From: Nocardia terrae
Lineage (GTDB): Bacteria > Actinomycetota > Actinomycetes > Mycobacteriales > Mycobacteriaceae
Reading direction: 5' to 3'
Length of the DNA: 64,000 bases
Assembly: GCF_009760405.1 (NCBI RefSeq)
Contig: NZ_WRPP01000010.1
Span: forward strand, 62,001 to 126,000
Shown here: piece after piece, positions 16,185 through 24,013 of the stretch
Numbering within the stretch: the stretch's first letter is position 1
How the letters are laid out: every line of letters begins with the position of its first letter
Position numbers and translations under genes: made by a program
Notes under the pieces: model-generated
Told to the model about the DNA's origin: nothing
The model's database searches: none
Seen by the model: only the letters and a program-made list of their open reading frames with translations

Positions 16185-16910
16185 ATTCGACACCATACTC
16201 TTGGCCATCTCTATGGATGCGGCGAAATCGGCGACGAGCCCGGCGAACGCGTCGGCGTGGGTGAGCGGGAGATAGTGGCCCGCGCGCGGGACGACCAGTA
16301 GGCGGGCGTCGGCGGCGGCGCGCAGGAAGGCTTGCTCGCCGAGGCGGAAATGATCGTGACCGCCATTGACCAGGCGGACGGGTCCCGGATAGGCCGCGAG
16401 GGCGGCGAGCGGATCGAAGCCGGTCAGGGCGGCGAGTACATCGGGGATCGCTTCGGTGGCGATGCCGCCGCGCGCGATGTCGGCGGCGACGCGGGACGGG
16501 ACAGCACGATCGAAGACGCGCTCGCTGAGTGCTTTTCCGCCGTCGGGTCGTGACGACAGGGCGCGGTGCATGAGTCGGAACGGCATCGAGAGCGTGCGGC
16601 CGGGCACCAGGGTCGAGCCCGCCACGACCAGTCCCGAAACCCGGCCGGGATGGGCGGCGGCGGTGGCGATCGAGACGAAACCGCCCAGGGAATGGCCCAC
16701 GACCAGGGCGTTGCCGCCTTGTCGATCGATGCTCTCGGCGACCGCCTCGATCGCGCCCGGCAGGGTGAATCGTTCGCCGCGGCGGCGACCGTGGCCGGGC
16801 AGATCGATCGCCAGCACCGGGCGTCGCGGGGCGAGGCGGTCGATCACCTCCGCCCAGCAGGTGTGGCTCAGCCTGATGCCGTGGACCAGGACGATCGGAG
16901 TGTTCGTCAT
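15939..16910 (-). CDS. Alpha/beta hydrolase fused to a type II antitoxin domain
   Basis: One uninterrupted frame of 323 residues encodes two proteins' worth of sequence. Residues 1 to about 238 are a complete alpha/beta hydrolase: IVLVHGIRLSHTCW oxyanion loop, nucleophile in VVGHSLGGF, acid in NGGHDHF, histidine in PRAGHYLPL. Residues 243-323 (MAKLTITVPDADLAFFEAAA onward) look like a small ribbon-helix-helix antitoxin with an acidic tail, and overlap the toxin start by 4 bases. The ATG at 16910 has GGAGGTAGCG directly upstream. The antitoxin part also has its own candidate start (ATG 16184). The hydrolase is probably repressed by the divergent TetR. Whether a fusion protein, a free antitoxin, or both are made cannot be told from sequence. 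Confidence 0.8.
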   Translation of the reverse strand: MTNTPIVLVHGIRLSHTCWAEVIDRLAPRRPVLAIDLPGHGRRRGERFTLPGAIEAVAESIDRQGGNALVVGHSLGGFVSIATAAAHPGRVSGLVVAGSTLVPGRTLSMPFRLMHRALSSRPDGGKALSERVFDRAVPSRVAADIARGGIATEAIPDVLAALTGFDPLAALAAYPGPVRLVNGGHDHFRLGEQAFLRAAADARLLVVPRAGHYLPLTHADAFAGLVADFAASIEMAKSMVSNMAKLTITVPDADLAFFEAAAARNGLKVSPYFVRAAKIGALWEDANRPRQRDAADDVARAEELLALDEAADSDAHNGHGHAA

Positions 16911-16930
16911 CGCTACCTCCAGAGAAAATG

Positions 16931-16989
16931 CAACGCAACGTTGCGTTGTGATCAAAGCAGGCATTCGAGTGCAACGCAACGTTGTGTTG
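16931..16989. promoter_or_regulatory. Twin TetR operators between hydrolase and TetR genes
   Basis: CAACGCAACGTTGCGTTG (16931-16948) is a perfect 18-base palindrome. A second copy, CAACGCAACGTTGTGTTG (16972-16989), differs at one base. Their centres are 41 bases apart, about four helical turns. The second copy abuts TATTTT (16990-16995), the probable -10 box of the TetR gene; the first lies just upstream of the hydrolase ribosome site. This layout predicts joint repression of both divergent genes by the TetR encoded at 17002. Confidence 0.85.
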
Positions 16990-17001
16990 TATTTTGGGGC
17001 G

Positions 17002-17586
17002 GTGACGACACCGGGACGACGATCGGCGGGCGGACCGCGGCAGGCGGGTGCGATCTACGGGGCGACCCTGGAATTGCTGGCCGCCAAGGGTTATGACGGA
17101 CTGACCATGGAGGCGGTTGCCGAGCGGTCCGGGGTGAACAAGACGACGCTGTATCGCTGGTGGCCCGCCAAGGACGCGCTGCTGGCCGCCGCACTCACCG
17201 ACTCCGACCTGCTGGCCTTCCCGGTGCCGGACACGGGCAGTCTGCGCGGTGATCTGCTCGCCTTGGCGCATGCCATCGCCGGATTGCTGACCGATGCGGC
17301 GACCGGGCCCGTCGCCACCGCGGTGCTGGCGGCCGCACCCGCGCGGCCGCAGCTGGCGGCGGTCGGAGCGTCCTTCTTCGCCGACCGGCTCTGTCGCGAG
17401 CAGCCGGTGTTCCAACGCGCGATGGATCGCGGCGAACTCGGTCGCGCATGCGACCCGGCGGCGATCATGGATCTGCTCGCCGGGGCCATCTGGTTCCGGC
17501 TGCTATTGCGCGGTCAGCCGCTGACGCCCGAATATCTCAGCGGCGCAGTGGATCTGGTGATCGACGGGCTGCCCGCGGCGGATTGA
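17002..17586 (+). CDS. TetR-family repressor of the hydrolase-toxin operon
   Basis: A 194-residue TetR protein. N-terminal helix-turn-helix: AIYGATLELLAAKGYDGLTMEAVAERSGVNKTTLYRWWPAKDALL. The C-terminal domain resembles TetR_C_11-type ligand-binding domains (LRGDLLALAHAIAGLL, MDLLAGAIWFRLLLRGQPL). GTG at 17002 is chosen because TATTTT precedes it by 6 bases (leaderless), directly after an operator; the longer open frame upstream reads antisense through the hydrolase. It is divergent from the hydrolase-antitoxin gene with two near-identical operators between, so autoregulation and control of that operon are likely. Ligand unknown. Confidence 0.9.
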   Translation: MTTPGRRSAGGPRQAGAIYGATLELLAAKGYDGLTMEAVAERSGVNKTTLYRWWPAKDALLAAALTDSDLLAFPVPDTGSLRGDLLALAHAIAGLLTDAATGPVATAVLAAAPARPQLAAVGASFFADRLCREQPVFQRAMDRGELGRACDPAAIMDLLAGAIWFRLLLRGQPLTPEYLSGAVDLVIDGLPAAD

Positions 17587-17597
17587 GCCGGGGCCTC

Positions 17598-18260
17598 TCA
17601 CGCGGACTTCGCGGCGACCAGGCGCAGGGCCATGGCGGCGTAATCGGCGCCGATCTGGTCGGGGCTGCGGCGGTAGTCGGGGGAGTACCAGCGGGCGGTG
17701 TCGACGCACAACGACATCAGGGCCAGGGTGGTGGCGTGGGTGTCGGGGACGTCGAAGTCGCCGTCGGTGACGCCGTGCGCGACCAGGTCGCGCAGCAGGC
17801 GGTGGATGGCGATCTGGATGTCGATGACCTCGGCGCGGTGTTCGGGGGTGAGGTCGGTGAGGTGGTGCAGCACGACCTTGACCGAGGCGGCGTGCTCGGC
17901 GTGCCAGACCGTCAGGTCGCGCACGACGGCGGTCAGGTGTTCGGCGGCGGTGCCGGGGGCGGCGGCCGCGGCGGTGGCGACCTGCTGGGTCAGGCGCATG
18001 GACGACAGCGAAATGCGGTAGAGCACTTCCTCTTTGGAGCCGAAGTGGACGTAGAGCCCGGCGGGGCTGAGTCCGGCGCGCGCGGCGATGTCGCGGGTGG
18101 TGGTGGCGTGGAAGCCGCGCTCGGAAAAGGCGTCGATGGCGGCCAGGAAGATCCGGCGCTGGCCTTCGGGGAAGCGGCGTTGGGACAGCTCGAGGTGCGC
18201 CACCGTCGCGGTGTCGCGGGCGGCGGTCTCGGCGTTCGGCGTTACGTCGTCGTTACCCAT
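17598..18260 (-). CDS. TetR-family transcriptional regulator
   Basis: A TetR protein of 220 residues with the helix-turn-helix RRIFLAAIDAFSERGFHATTTRDIAARAGLSPAGLYVHFGSKEEVLYRIS at about residues 35-85. The layout recalls the KstR2-like TetR group of actinobacteria that control acyl-CoA or sterol catabolism, but the ligand domain (VVRDLTVWHAEHAASVKVVLHHL) is not specific enough to assign. ATG at 18260 is preceded by GATACT and 6 bases, a near match to a leaderless start; a GTG 30 bases earlier is possible. Convergent with the other TetR (stops 11 bases apart). A strong hairpin separates it from the MFS gene upstream. Confidence 0.85.
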   Translation of the reverse strand: MGNDDVTPNAETAARDTATVAHLELSQRRFPEGQRRIFLAAIDAFSERGFHATTTRDIAARAGLSPAGLYVHFGSKEEVLYRISLSSMRLTQQVATAAAAAPGTAAEHLTAVVRDLTVWHAEHAASVKVVLHHLTDLTPEHRAEVIDIQIAIHRLLRDLVAHGVTDGDFDVPDTHATTLALMSLCVDTARWYSPDYRRSPDQIGADYAAMALRLVAAKSA

Positions 18261-18296
18261 CGAATGAGTATCTCCCAGTGAATGTTTCACCGGAGC

Positions 18297-18327
18297 ACCG
18301 GCCGGGCCCGAGGGCGGCCCGGCCGGT
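18297..18327 (-). terminator. Hairpin terminator after the MFS exporter
   Basis: A perfect 12-base stem (ACCGGCCGGGCC / GGCCCGGCCGGT) with a 7-base loop, 60 bases after the stop of the MFS gene on the minus strand. There is no T-tract, as is common for terminators of high-GC actinobacteria. Confidence 0.6.
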
Positions 18328-18386
18328 GGGGCGGGCGCCGGACCCGCGATGACGGCGGCGGATCCGCCTCGCCCTGGTTCGGCGGC

Positions 18387-19862
18387 CTATTTACCGGCCG
18401 GGGTGAACGGTAAAGACGCCGCGACCTGGGCGATATCGGCGCGGCGGACCAGCAGCAATGCGATGGGTACCGCGCTCAGGCCGAGGAGTCCGCAGGCCCA
18501 CAGGGCCTGATGGAACCCGCCGGTGAGGGCGTCCGCGGCGGGATGGCCACGGCCGAGCAGGGCCGTGGAGCGCGCGGTCGCCACGGTGGACGCGATGGCT
18601 ATGCCGATCGCGCCGCCGAGTTGCTGGGAGGAGTCGATGAGGCCGGAGGCCACGCCCGCGTCACGCTCGGTCACCCCGGCCAGGGCTCCGATCGACACCG
18701 GGATGAACACCCAGGTGACGGTTCCGGTCAGGAGGAACGGGCCCGCCAGGTTCGCCCAGAAGCTGCCGTGCACCGGAACCTGTGTGGCCCAGAGGATTCC
18801 GGCTGCGGTGAGGGTCATTCCCGTCGCCATCACCAGCCTGGCCGACGCCCGGGTGACCAGGTACTGCGCCGGTCCGGCGAACACCACTCCCGTCAATCCG
18901 ACTGTGAGCCAGGCCAACCCGGTCGTCATCGCGGAGTATCCGAGCACCTGCTGCATGTACAGGGTGCCGATGAAGATGTAGCCGTAGAACCCTGCCCCGA
19001 GGAGGAAGCCGACCGCGTTGGAACCGGCGAGGGTCCGCAGCCGGAACAATCGCAGAGGCAACAGCGGCGCCTCGACTCTGGACTCCACCACGACGAACGC
19101 GATCAGCAGGACCGCCGCGGCCGTGAGCAGCGCCAGCGTCCGGGTGGCCGTCCAGCCGAGCGTGGGCGCCTGCGAGATCGCGTAGACCGCGAGCACCAGC
19201 GCGGCGGTCACGGTGAGGGCGCCGAGCGGGTCGTAGCGGCGGTGCGCGACCGACCGGCGGCTCTCGGGAACCACGCGCCGGGTCAGCAGCAGCGCGGCTC
19301 CGCCGATCACCACGTTGAGATAGAAGATGTAGGGCCAGCCTGCATAGCGGGTGAGCGCGCCACCGGCCAGCACGCCGAAGGTGGCCCCGCTGGCGCCGAC
19401 CGCGCCCCAGATGCCCAGTGCCCGATTGCGTTCGGCGCCCTCGGGGAACATGTTCATCACGATCGAGAGCGCGGCGGGCAGCACCGCGGCGGCCCCCAGG
19501 CCCTGCAGCCCGCGCATGAGAATCAGGAACGTGGCATCGGTGGCCAGCGCGCAGGCGAGCGAGGCCGCGGTGAACACCGCCAGCCCGGCCGTGAACATGC
19601 GCCGTCGCCCGAGCAGATCGGCGGTCCGGCCGCCGAGCAGCAGGAAGCCGCCGAAGGTGATCGCGTAGGCGGTCACAACCCATTGCAGGTCCGATTGGGC
19701 GAAGCGCAGTTTCGCGCCGATGGTCGGCAGCGCTACGTTCACGATCAGCAGATCCACCGCGGTCATGAAGTACGCGACGGTGAGCAGCGCGAACGCGCGC
19801 CATCGGCGGGCCGCGTCGGGTGTCGCGGTGCGGCTGTCGGTGCTGGGGTCCAGTGAGGTCAT
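18387..19862 (-). CDS. MFS drug exporter, DHA2 (14-helix) family
   Basis: A 491-residue permease with the EmrB/QacA signature: FMTAVDLLIVNVALPTIGAKL in the first helix, GGRTADLLGRRRMF (motif A), LMRGLQGLGAAAVLPAALSIV and the motif C region GAVGASGATFGVLAGGALT. About 14 membrane segments can be counted. DHA2 pumps export drugs, dyes or lipids using the proton gradient. It is divergent from a sigma-70-like gene with about 150 bases between, so the two may share control. Substrate not predictable. Confidence 0.9.
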   Translation of the reverse strand: MTSLDPSTDSRTATPDAARRWRAFALLTVAYFMTAVDLLIVNVALPTIGAKLRFAQSDLQWVVTAYAITFGGFLLLGGRTADLLGRRRMFTAGLAVFTAASLACALATDATFLILMRGLQGLGAAAVLPAALSIVMNMFPEGAERNRALGIWGAVGASGATFGVLAGGALTRYAGWPYIFYLNVVIGGAALLLTRRVVPESRRSVAHRRYDPLGALTVTAALVLAVYAISQAPTLGWTATRTLALLTAAAVLLIAFVVVESRVEAPLLPLRLFRLRTLAGSNAVGFLLGAGFYGYIFIGTLYMQQVLGYSAMTTGLAWLTVGLTGVVFAGPAQYLVTRASARLVMATGMTLTAAGILWATQVPVHGSFWANLAGPFLLTGTVTWVFIPVSIGALAGVTERDAGVASGLIDSSQQLGGAIGIAIASTVATARSTALLGRGHPAADALTGGFHQALWACGLLGLSAVPIALLLVRRADIAQVAASLPFTPAGK

Positions 19863-20014
19863 GGGTGCCTCCGGTCGTCACGGGTCGAAGTCCTCACCGG
19901 ATGAAGCACCGCGGATCGCGCCGATTCGCCGCCGCGTGGCGATGAATCCGGGCCGGTGCCGGTGTTGCATTGTCAGGACCCGTTTTTCGGGTGGAGGAAA
20001 GGACAGGTCTCACC

Positions 20015-20992
20015 ATGACCGAGGCGACCCTCGCGCTGGCCCGGGCCGGAGATGGTGCGGCGTTCCGCGCACTCGTCGAGCCCTATCGCCGTGAGCTGCA
20101 GGCGCACTGCTATCGGATCCTGGGGTCGGTGCAGGATGCCGAGGACGTACTCCAGGAGGTCATGTTGGCCGCATGGCGTTCGATCGGCCGGTTCGACGGC
20201 CGGTCACTGCGGGCGTGGCTCTACCGGATCGCCACCAACCGCTGCCTCAATTACCTGCGCGGCGAATCGCGCCGCCCGCAACCGGCCGACCTGCCCGGAT
20301 ACCGGACCGAGGCGGGGCGCTCCGAGGAGCCGTGGTGGCTCGAACCCTTCCCGGGCGGCCTCGACGAGCTGACGCCCGGTCCCGAATCCCGTTACGACGC
20401 ACGGGAATCGATTGCCCTGTCGTTCGTGGCGGGCCTGCAGCATCTCTCACCCCAGCAGCGGGTGGTCCTGGTGCTGCGCGATGTGCTCGGCTTCCCGGCG
20501 GCCGAAACCGCGGAGATCCTCGGCATCACCCGGGCGGCGGTCAACAGCGCGCTCGTCCGGGCCCGGGACGCTCTGCCGCCCGACCGGAATCCGCACGAGG
20601 TGCCCCTGCCCAAGTCGCCCGCCGAGGTCGCCGTAGTCGACCGGTTCGTCAGCGCGTTCGAGCGCGGCGACCTGGAAGAACTGGTGACGCTGCTGACCGA
20701 CGACGCCCGCCTGACGATGCCGCCGGAGCCCGACGAGCACCGCGGACCCGGACCGATCGCCCACTTCCTCGTGTACACCCATGTGGGCCTGGAGGTCAAG
20801 CTGCTTCCGGCTCGCGCCAATGGTCAGCCCGCCCTGGTGCTGTATCTGCCCGATCCCCACGCGCCGATCTGGCGGGCCAACGGGCTCATCGTGCTGTCCT
20901 TGCGGGGAGAGCGGATTCAGTCGATGACGCGGTTCGGGGATCAGAGCGTTCTCGCCCGGTTCGGATATCCCCGCACGCTGCCGCGGGGATGA
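20015..20992 (+). CDS. Sigma-70 factor with C-terminal SnoaL-like domain (SigG type)
   Basis: A 325-residue ECF-like sigma factor. Region 2: HCYRILGSVQDAEDVLQEVMLAAWRSIGRFDG, then LRAWLYRIATNRCLNYLRGE. Region 4: LSPQQRVVLVLRDVLGFPAAETAEILGITRAAVNSALVRAR. The last ~120 residues form a SnoaL-like domain (VAVVDRFVSAFERGDLEELVTLLTDDARLTMPPEP). This architecture is that of the M. tuberculosis SigG group, where the extra domain is thought to modulate activity in place of a separate anti-sigma factor. ATG at 20015 has AAAGGA about 11 bases upstream. A short hairpin (ACCCG-TTTTT-CGGGT, 19978-19992) lies in the leader. Divergent from the MFS exporter. Confidence 0.88.
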   Translation: MTEATLALARAGDGAAFRALVEPYRRELQAHCYRILGSVQDAEDVLQEVMLAAWRSIGRFDGRSLRAWLYRIATNRCLNYLRGESRRPQPADLPGYRTEAGRSEEPWWLEPFPGGLDELTPGPESRYDARESIALSFVAGLQHLSPQQRVVLVLRDVLGFPAAETAEILGITRAAVNSALVRARDALPPDRNPHEVPLPKSPAEVAVVDRFVSAFERGDLEELVTLLTDDARLTMPPEPDEHRGPGPIAHFLVYTHVGLEVKLLPARANGQPALVLYLPDPHAPIWRANGLIVLSLRGERIQSMTRFGDQSVLARFGYPRTLPRG

Positions 20993-21002
20993 CCGGATGC
21001 TC

Positions 21003-21770
21003 TCACCCCACGCGGGTGAGGACCTGCGGGCCGGATTCGGTGATGGCGATGGTGTGTTCGGAGTGGGCGGTGCGGGAGCCGTCGGCCGAACGCAGGGTCC
21101 AGCCGTCCGGATCGGTGACGATGCGGTCGGTGGTGCGGGCGAACCAGGGTTCGATGGCCAGGGTCAGCCCCGGGCGCAGCCGGAACCCGCGCCCGGCCCG
21201 GCCGTTGTTGGGGACGTGCGGGTCCTCGTGCATGGTGCGGCCCAGGCCGTGACCGCCGTACTCGGTATTGATCGGGTAGCCGCCGGAGTGCGCGACCGCG
21301 GCGATGGCGGCCGAGAGATCGCCGATCGAGTTGCCCGGCACGGCCACCGCGATCGCGGCGTCGAGGGCGTCCTCGGTGGCGCGGATCAGGCGCACGTCCT
21401 CCGGATCGGGCGTGCCGACGATGGTGGTGACGGCCGAGTCGGCGACCCAGCCGTCGATGCTGACCGCCAGATCCATGCTGAGCACGTCGCCGTCGCGCAG
21501 GGTGTAGTCGAACGGAAGCCCGTGCAGCACCGCGTCGTTGACCGACAGGCAGATGGTGTTGCGGAAGGGCCCGCGCCCGAACGAGGGGGAGTAGTCCCAG
21601 TAGCACGAGACCGCGCCGCGCTCTCGGATGCGTTCGCGCACAACGGCTTCCAGTTCGAGCAGGTTCACCCCGATCTGTGCCTTCGCGCGCAGTTCACCCA
21701 GTACCTCGGCCACGAAGGCCCCGGTGACCCGCATGCGTTCGATCTCGGCCGGGCTCTTGAGCTCCACCAT
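21003..21770 (-). CDS. map: Type I methionine aminopeptidase
   Basis: Removes the N-terminal methionine from new proteins. The 255-residue sequence has the pita-bread fold signatures and the five metal ligands: two Asp around SIDGWVADSAVTT, His in GGHGLGRTMHEDPHVPN, Glu in LTLAIEPWF, and Glu in AHSEHTIAI. ATG at 21770 with GGGAGG 6 bases upstream fixes the start; there is no N-terminal extension. It is divergent from an XRE-type regulator with two AT-rich palindromes between, so this is probably a regulated, second Map and not the housekeeping copy. That last point is an inference. Confidence 0.92.
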   Translation of the reverse strand: MVELKSPAEIERMRVTGAFVAEVLGELRAKAQIGVNLLELEAVVRERIRERGAVSCYWDYSPSFGRGPFRNTICLSVNDAVLHGLPFDYTLRDGDVLSMDLAVSIDGWVADSAVTTIVGTPDPEDVRLIRATEDALDAAIAVAVPGNSIGDLSAAIAAVAHSGGYPINTEYGGHGLGRTMHEDPHVPNNGRAGRGFRLRPGLTLAIEPWFARTTDRIVTDPDGWTLRSADGSRTAHSEHTIAITESGPQVLTRVG

Positions 21771-21785
21771 GACAACCTCCCAGAG

Positions 21786-21831
21786 TCGGTATTTTAATAC
21801 CGACCATAGCGGCTTGCGGTATTTAAATACC
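21786..21831. promoter_or_regulatory. Two palindromic operators between map and the XRE gene
   Basis: TCGGTATTTTAATACCGA (21786-21803) has 8-base arms around TT. GGTATTTAAATACC (21818-21831) is a perfect 14-base palindrome. The centres are 30 bases apart, three helical turns. Both share GGTATT/AATACC arms and stand out in 70% GC surroundings. They are the obvious binding sites for the adjacent XRE regulator. Confidence 0.8.
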
Positions 21832-21849
21832 AACCGTAGGGTGGCGGTC

Positions 21850-22116
21850 ATGGTCCGACTGCCCCTCACGCCCGCCCAGCTCGAGGCCGGTCGCCGCCTG
21901 GGCGCGGCCCTGCGTGCCGCCCGCGCGGACCGCGAGCTGATGGAAGTGGCCGCGAGCGCGGGCATTTCGCCCGAGACGCTGCGCAAGATCGAATCGGGTC
22001 GGCTGCCGACCCCGGCCTTCGGGACCGTGGTGGCGCTCAGCCGCGCCCTGGACATCCCCCTCGACGAGCTGGCCGATATCTGGCAGCCGAGCCTCGAACA
22101 GCGCTCGGCGTCCTGA
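21850..22116 (+). CDS. XRE-family helix-turn-helix regulator
   Basis: An 88-residue protein that is essentially one Cro/C1-type HTH domain: LGAALRAARADRELMEVAASAGISPETLRKIESGRLPTPAFGTVVALSRALDIPLDELADIW. ATG at 21850 follows TAGGGT by 7 bases, so the mRNA is probably leaderless. The longer open frame upstream runs antisense to map and is not used. It probably represses both itself and map through the paired palindromes. It lacks any ligand domain, so the signal is not evident. Confidence 0.88.
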   Translation: MVRLPLTPAQLEAGRRLGAALRAARADRELMEVAASAGISPETLRKIESGRLPTPAFGTVVALSRALDIPLDELADIWQPSLEQRSAS

Positions 22117-22122
22117 TCCGGC

Positions 22123-23133
22123 TCAATCCACGGTCAGCTCGACCGGCACCGCGATGACATCCACCATCGCGCCGTTGCGCAGCACGGTCACCGGCAGTGA
22201 GCGGCCGATGGCGTCGGCGAACAACTGTCGTTGAATGCCTTGCGCGTCACGGATTTCCGTGCGCGCGATGCTGAGCACCAGATCCCCGCGGCGCAGTCCG
22301 GCGCGTTCGGCCGGGCCGCCGCGCACCACTTCGACGATGCGCAGCCCGGCGTCCTGCCCGGTCCGCGCGGCGACCGCGGTGGGCAGCGGCGCGGGCACCC
22401 CGACCACGCCCAGGTAGGCGCGCCGCACCCGGCGCTCGAGGAGCAGGGTGCTGATGATGCGGCGGGTGGTGGCATTGATCGGAATCGCCAGTCCCAGGCC
22501 GATTCCGGCGACGGCGGTATTGACCCCGACCACACGCCCGGCCGAATCCGCGAGTGCCCCACCGGAATTGCCGGGATTGAGGGCGGCGTCGGTCTGGATG
22601 ACGTCCTCGATCACGCGGGCGGTGCGGCGGTTGCCCACCGGCACCGAACGGCCCAGGGCGCTGACCACCCCGGCCGTCACCGACCCGGCCAGCCCGAGCG
22701 GGCTGCCGACCGCGACCACCAGCTGGCCGACCACGAGCCGGTCGGCGTCGCCGAGCTGCACCGCGCGCGGCGCGCCGGCCCGGGCGCGCAGCACCGCCAG
22801 ATCCGAGAGCGGATCCACGCCCACCACATCGAATTTCGATTCCAGCCCGTCGGCGAACACCACCTGACCGTTGCTCGCCTCGCCCACCACGTGGGCATTG
22901 GTGAGCAGGAACCCGTCGTCGGTGAACACCACCGCCGAGCCGCCGCCGCGGCGGGTCTGCACGCTGGCCACGTGCGGGGTCACCGATTTGGCGACCGCGA
23001 TCACGGTGCGCGAATAGGCATCCAGCGCCGCGGCGTCGGGTTCTCCGAAGCCGGGCTGGGCCACCGGCTCGGGGGAGTTCGCGTTCTCGTCCATCGACGA
23101 GAGGGCAGCTTCGTCGTCCACGACGACCACCAT
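22123..23133 (-). CDS. HtrA-like S1C serine protease with PDZ domain
   Basis: A 336-residue trypsin-fold protease. Catalytic His in LLTNAHVVG, Asp in VDPLSDLAVLRA, Ser in LNPGNSGGAL. A PDZ domain follows (GLRIVEVVRGGPAERAGLRRGDLVLSIARTEIRDAQGIQRQLF, about residues 255-320). No membrane anchor or signal peptide is visible, unlike most actinobacterial HtrA proteins, so it may be cytoplasmic. The N-terminal 40 residues are acidic and Pro/Ala-rich. The start is uncertain: ATG at 23133 is used, and an in-frame ATG at 23094 would remove 13 residues; neither has a good ribosome site. Convergent with the XRE gene (6 bases apart). Confidence 0.88.
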   Translation of the reverse strand: MVVVVDDEAALSSMDENANSPEPVAQPGFGEPDAAALDAYSRTVIAVAKSVTPHVASVQTRRGGGSAVVFTDDGFLLTNAHVVGEASNGQVVFADGLESKFDVVGVDPLSDLAVLRARAGAPRAVQLGDADRLVVGQLVVAVGSPLGLAGSVTAGVVSALGRSVPVGNRRTARVIEDVIQTDAALNPGNSGGALADSAGRVVGVNTAVAGIGLGLAIPINATTRRIISTLLLERRVRRAYLGVVGVPAPLPTAVAARTGQDAGLRIVEVVRGGPAERAGLRRGDLVLSIARTEIRDAQGIQRQLFADAIGRSLPVTVLRNGAMVDVIAVPVELTVD

Positions 23134-23221
23134 CCCGATTACATGATTACGTTGCTATGACACCAGGATGCGCGCGAAACGGGGTTCGCGACAACCGGTT
23201 CGCCGACAGCGCAACCCCGGG

Positions 23222-23818
23222 TCAGCGCACGCGGTACTTCAGATGGGTGACGCGCGTGCCCGCCACGATCTCCGGATCCTCGAGCAGCACCGGCGCATCG
23301 GCGAGCTCGCCCAGCAGCGGGACGCCGCCACCGAGCAGTACCGGCACGATATCGACCCAGATCTCCTCGATCAGGCCCTGATCCAGGCATTGGCGGGCGA
23401 CATCGCCGCCGCTGACGCCGACCATCTTCTCGCCCGCGATACCGCGCGCGACATCCACGGCCTCCTTCACACCGCCGGTGACGAAGGTGAACGGGGCCTC
23501 GGGATGCTCGGCGATCCACTGCTCGGGCACGGTGTGGGTGACCACCACGATCGGCTTGTCGGCCGGATGCACGCCGCCCCAGCCGTCGGTCAGGGTGAAC
23601 AGCCGCTTGCCGACGATGTAGACACCGACCCCGTCGAGCCAGGCCTGCAGGTAGGCGGCATCGGAGGGGGTCAGGTTGAACGGGATCTCGGGGTGGGTGC
23701 TGGCGATCGGGACATCGCCGCTCTGGTACCAGGCGAACAGGTGCTCGAATCCGGTTTCGCCGGGTCCGGCGATGAAGCCGTCGAGGGACATGCTCGCGCC
23801 GGTGACTACCTTGCTCAT
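23222..23818 (-). CDS. Dihydrofolate reductase-family protein (RibD C-terminal-like)
   Basis: A 198-residue protein of the RibD-C/YyaP dihydrofolate-reductase-like group: MSKVVTGASMSLDGFIAGPGE, YIVGKRLFTLTDGWGG, then VSGGDVARQCLDQGLIEEIWVDIVPVLLGGGVPLLGEL. These are typical of stand-alone NADPH-dependent reductases of unknown substrate, common in actinobacteria. AAGGAG 7 bases before the ATG supports the start. No operon partner. Confidence 0.88.
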   Translation of the reverse strand: MSKVVTGASMSLDGFIAGPGETGFEHLFAWYQSGDVPIASTHPEIPFNLTPSDAAYLQAWLDGVGVYIVGKRLFTLTDGWGGVHPADKPIVVVTHTVPEQWIAEHPEAPFTFVTGGVKEAVDVARGIAGEKMVGVSGGDVARQCLDQGLIEEIWVDIVPVLLGGGVPLLGELADAPVLLEDPEIVAGTRVTHLKYRVR

Positions 23819-24013
23819 TGCCGTACTCCTTCATGAGTGGAACGAAGCGGCCGTGATTGCCGTCTCTGCGATGAAGTCGGAGCCGATGTCGGCAAATCAT
23901 CGTTCATGCCCGAAGAAGTTTTCGGGAAACCATGGCGGGGAACGGATTCACGCCCGAAACCCGCCGACCCGGGCATGATGGAGGCGAGTTCGCGGCACGG
24001 TGAGGGCACGGCG

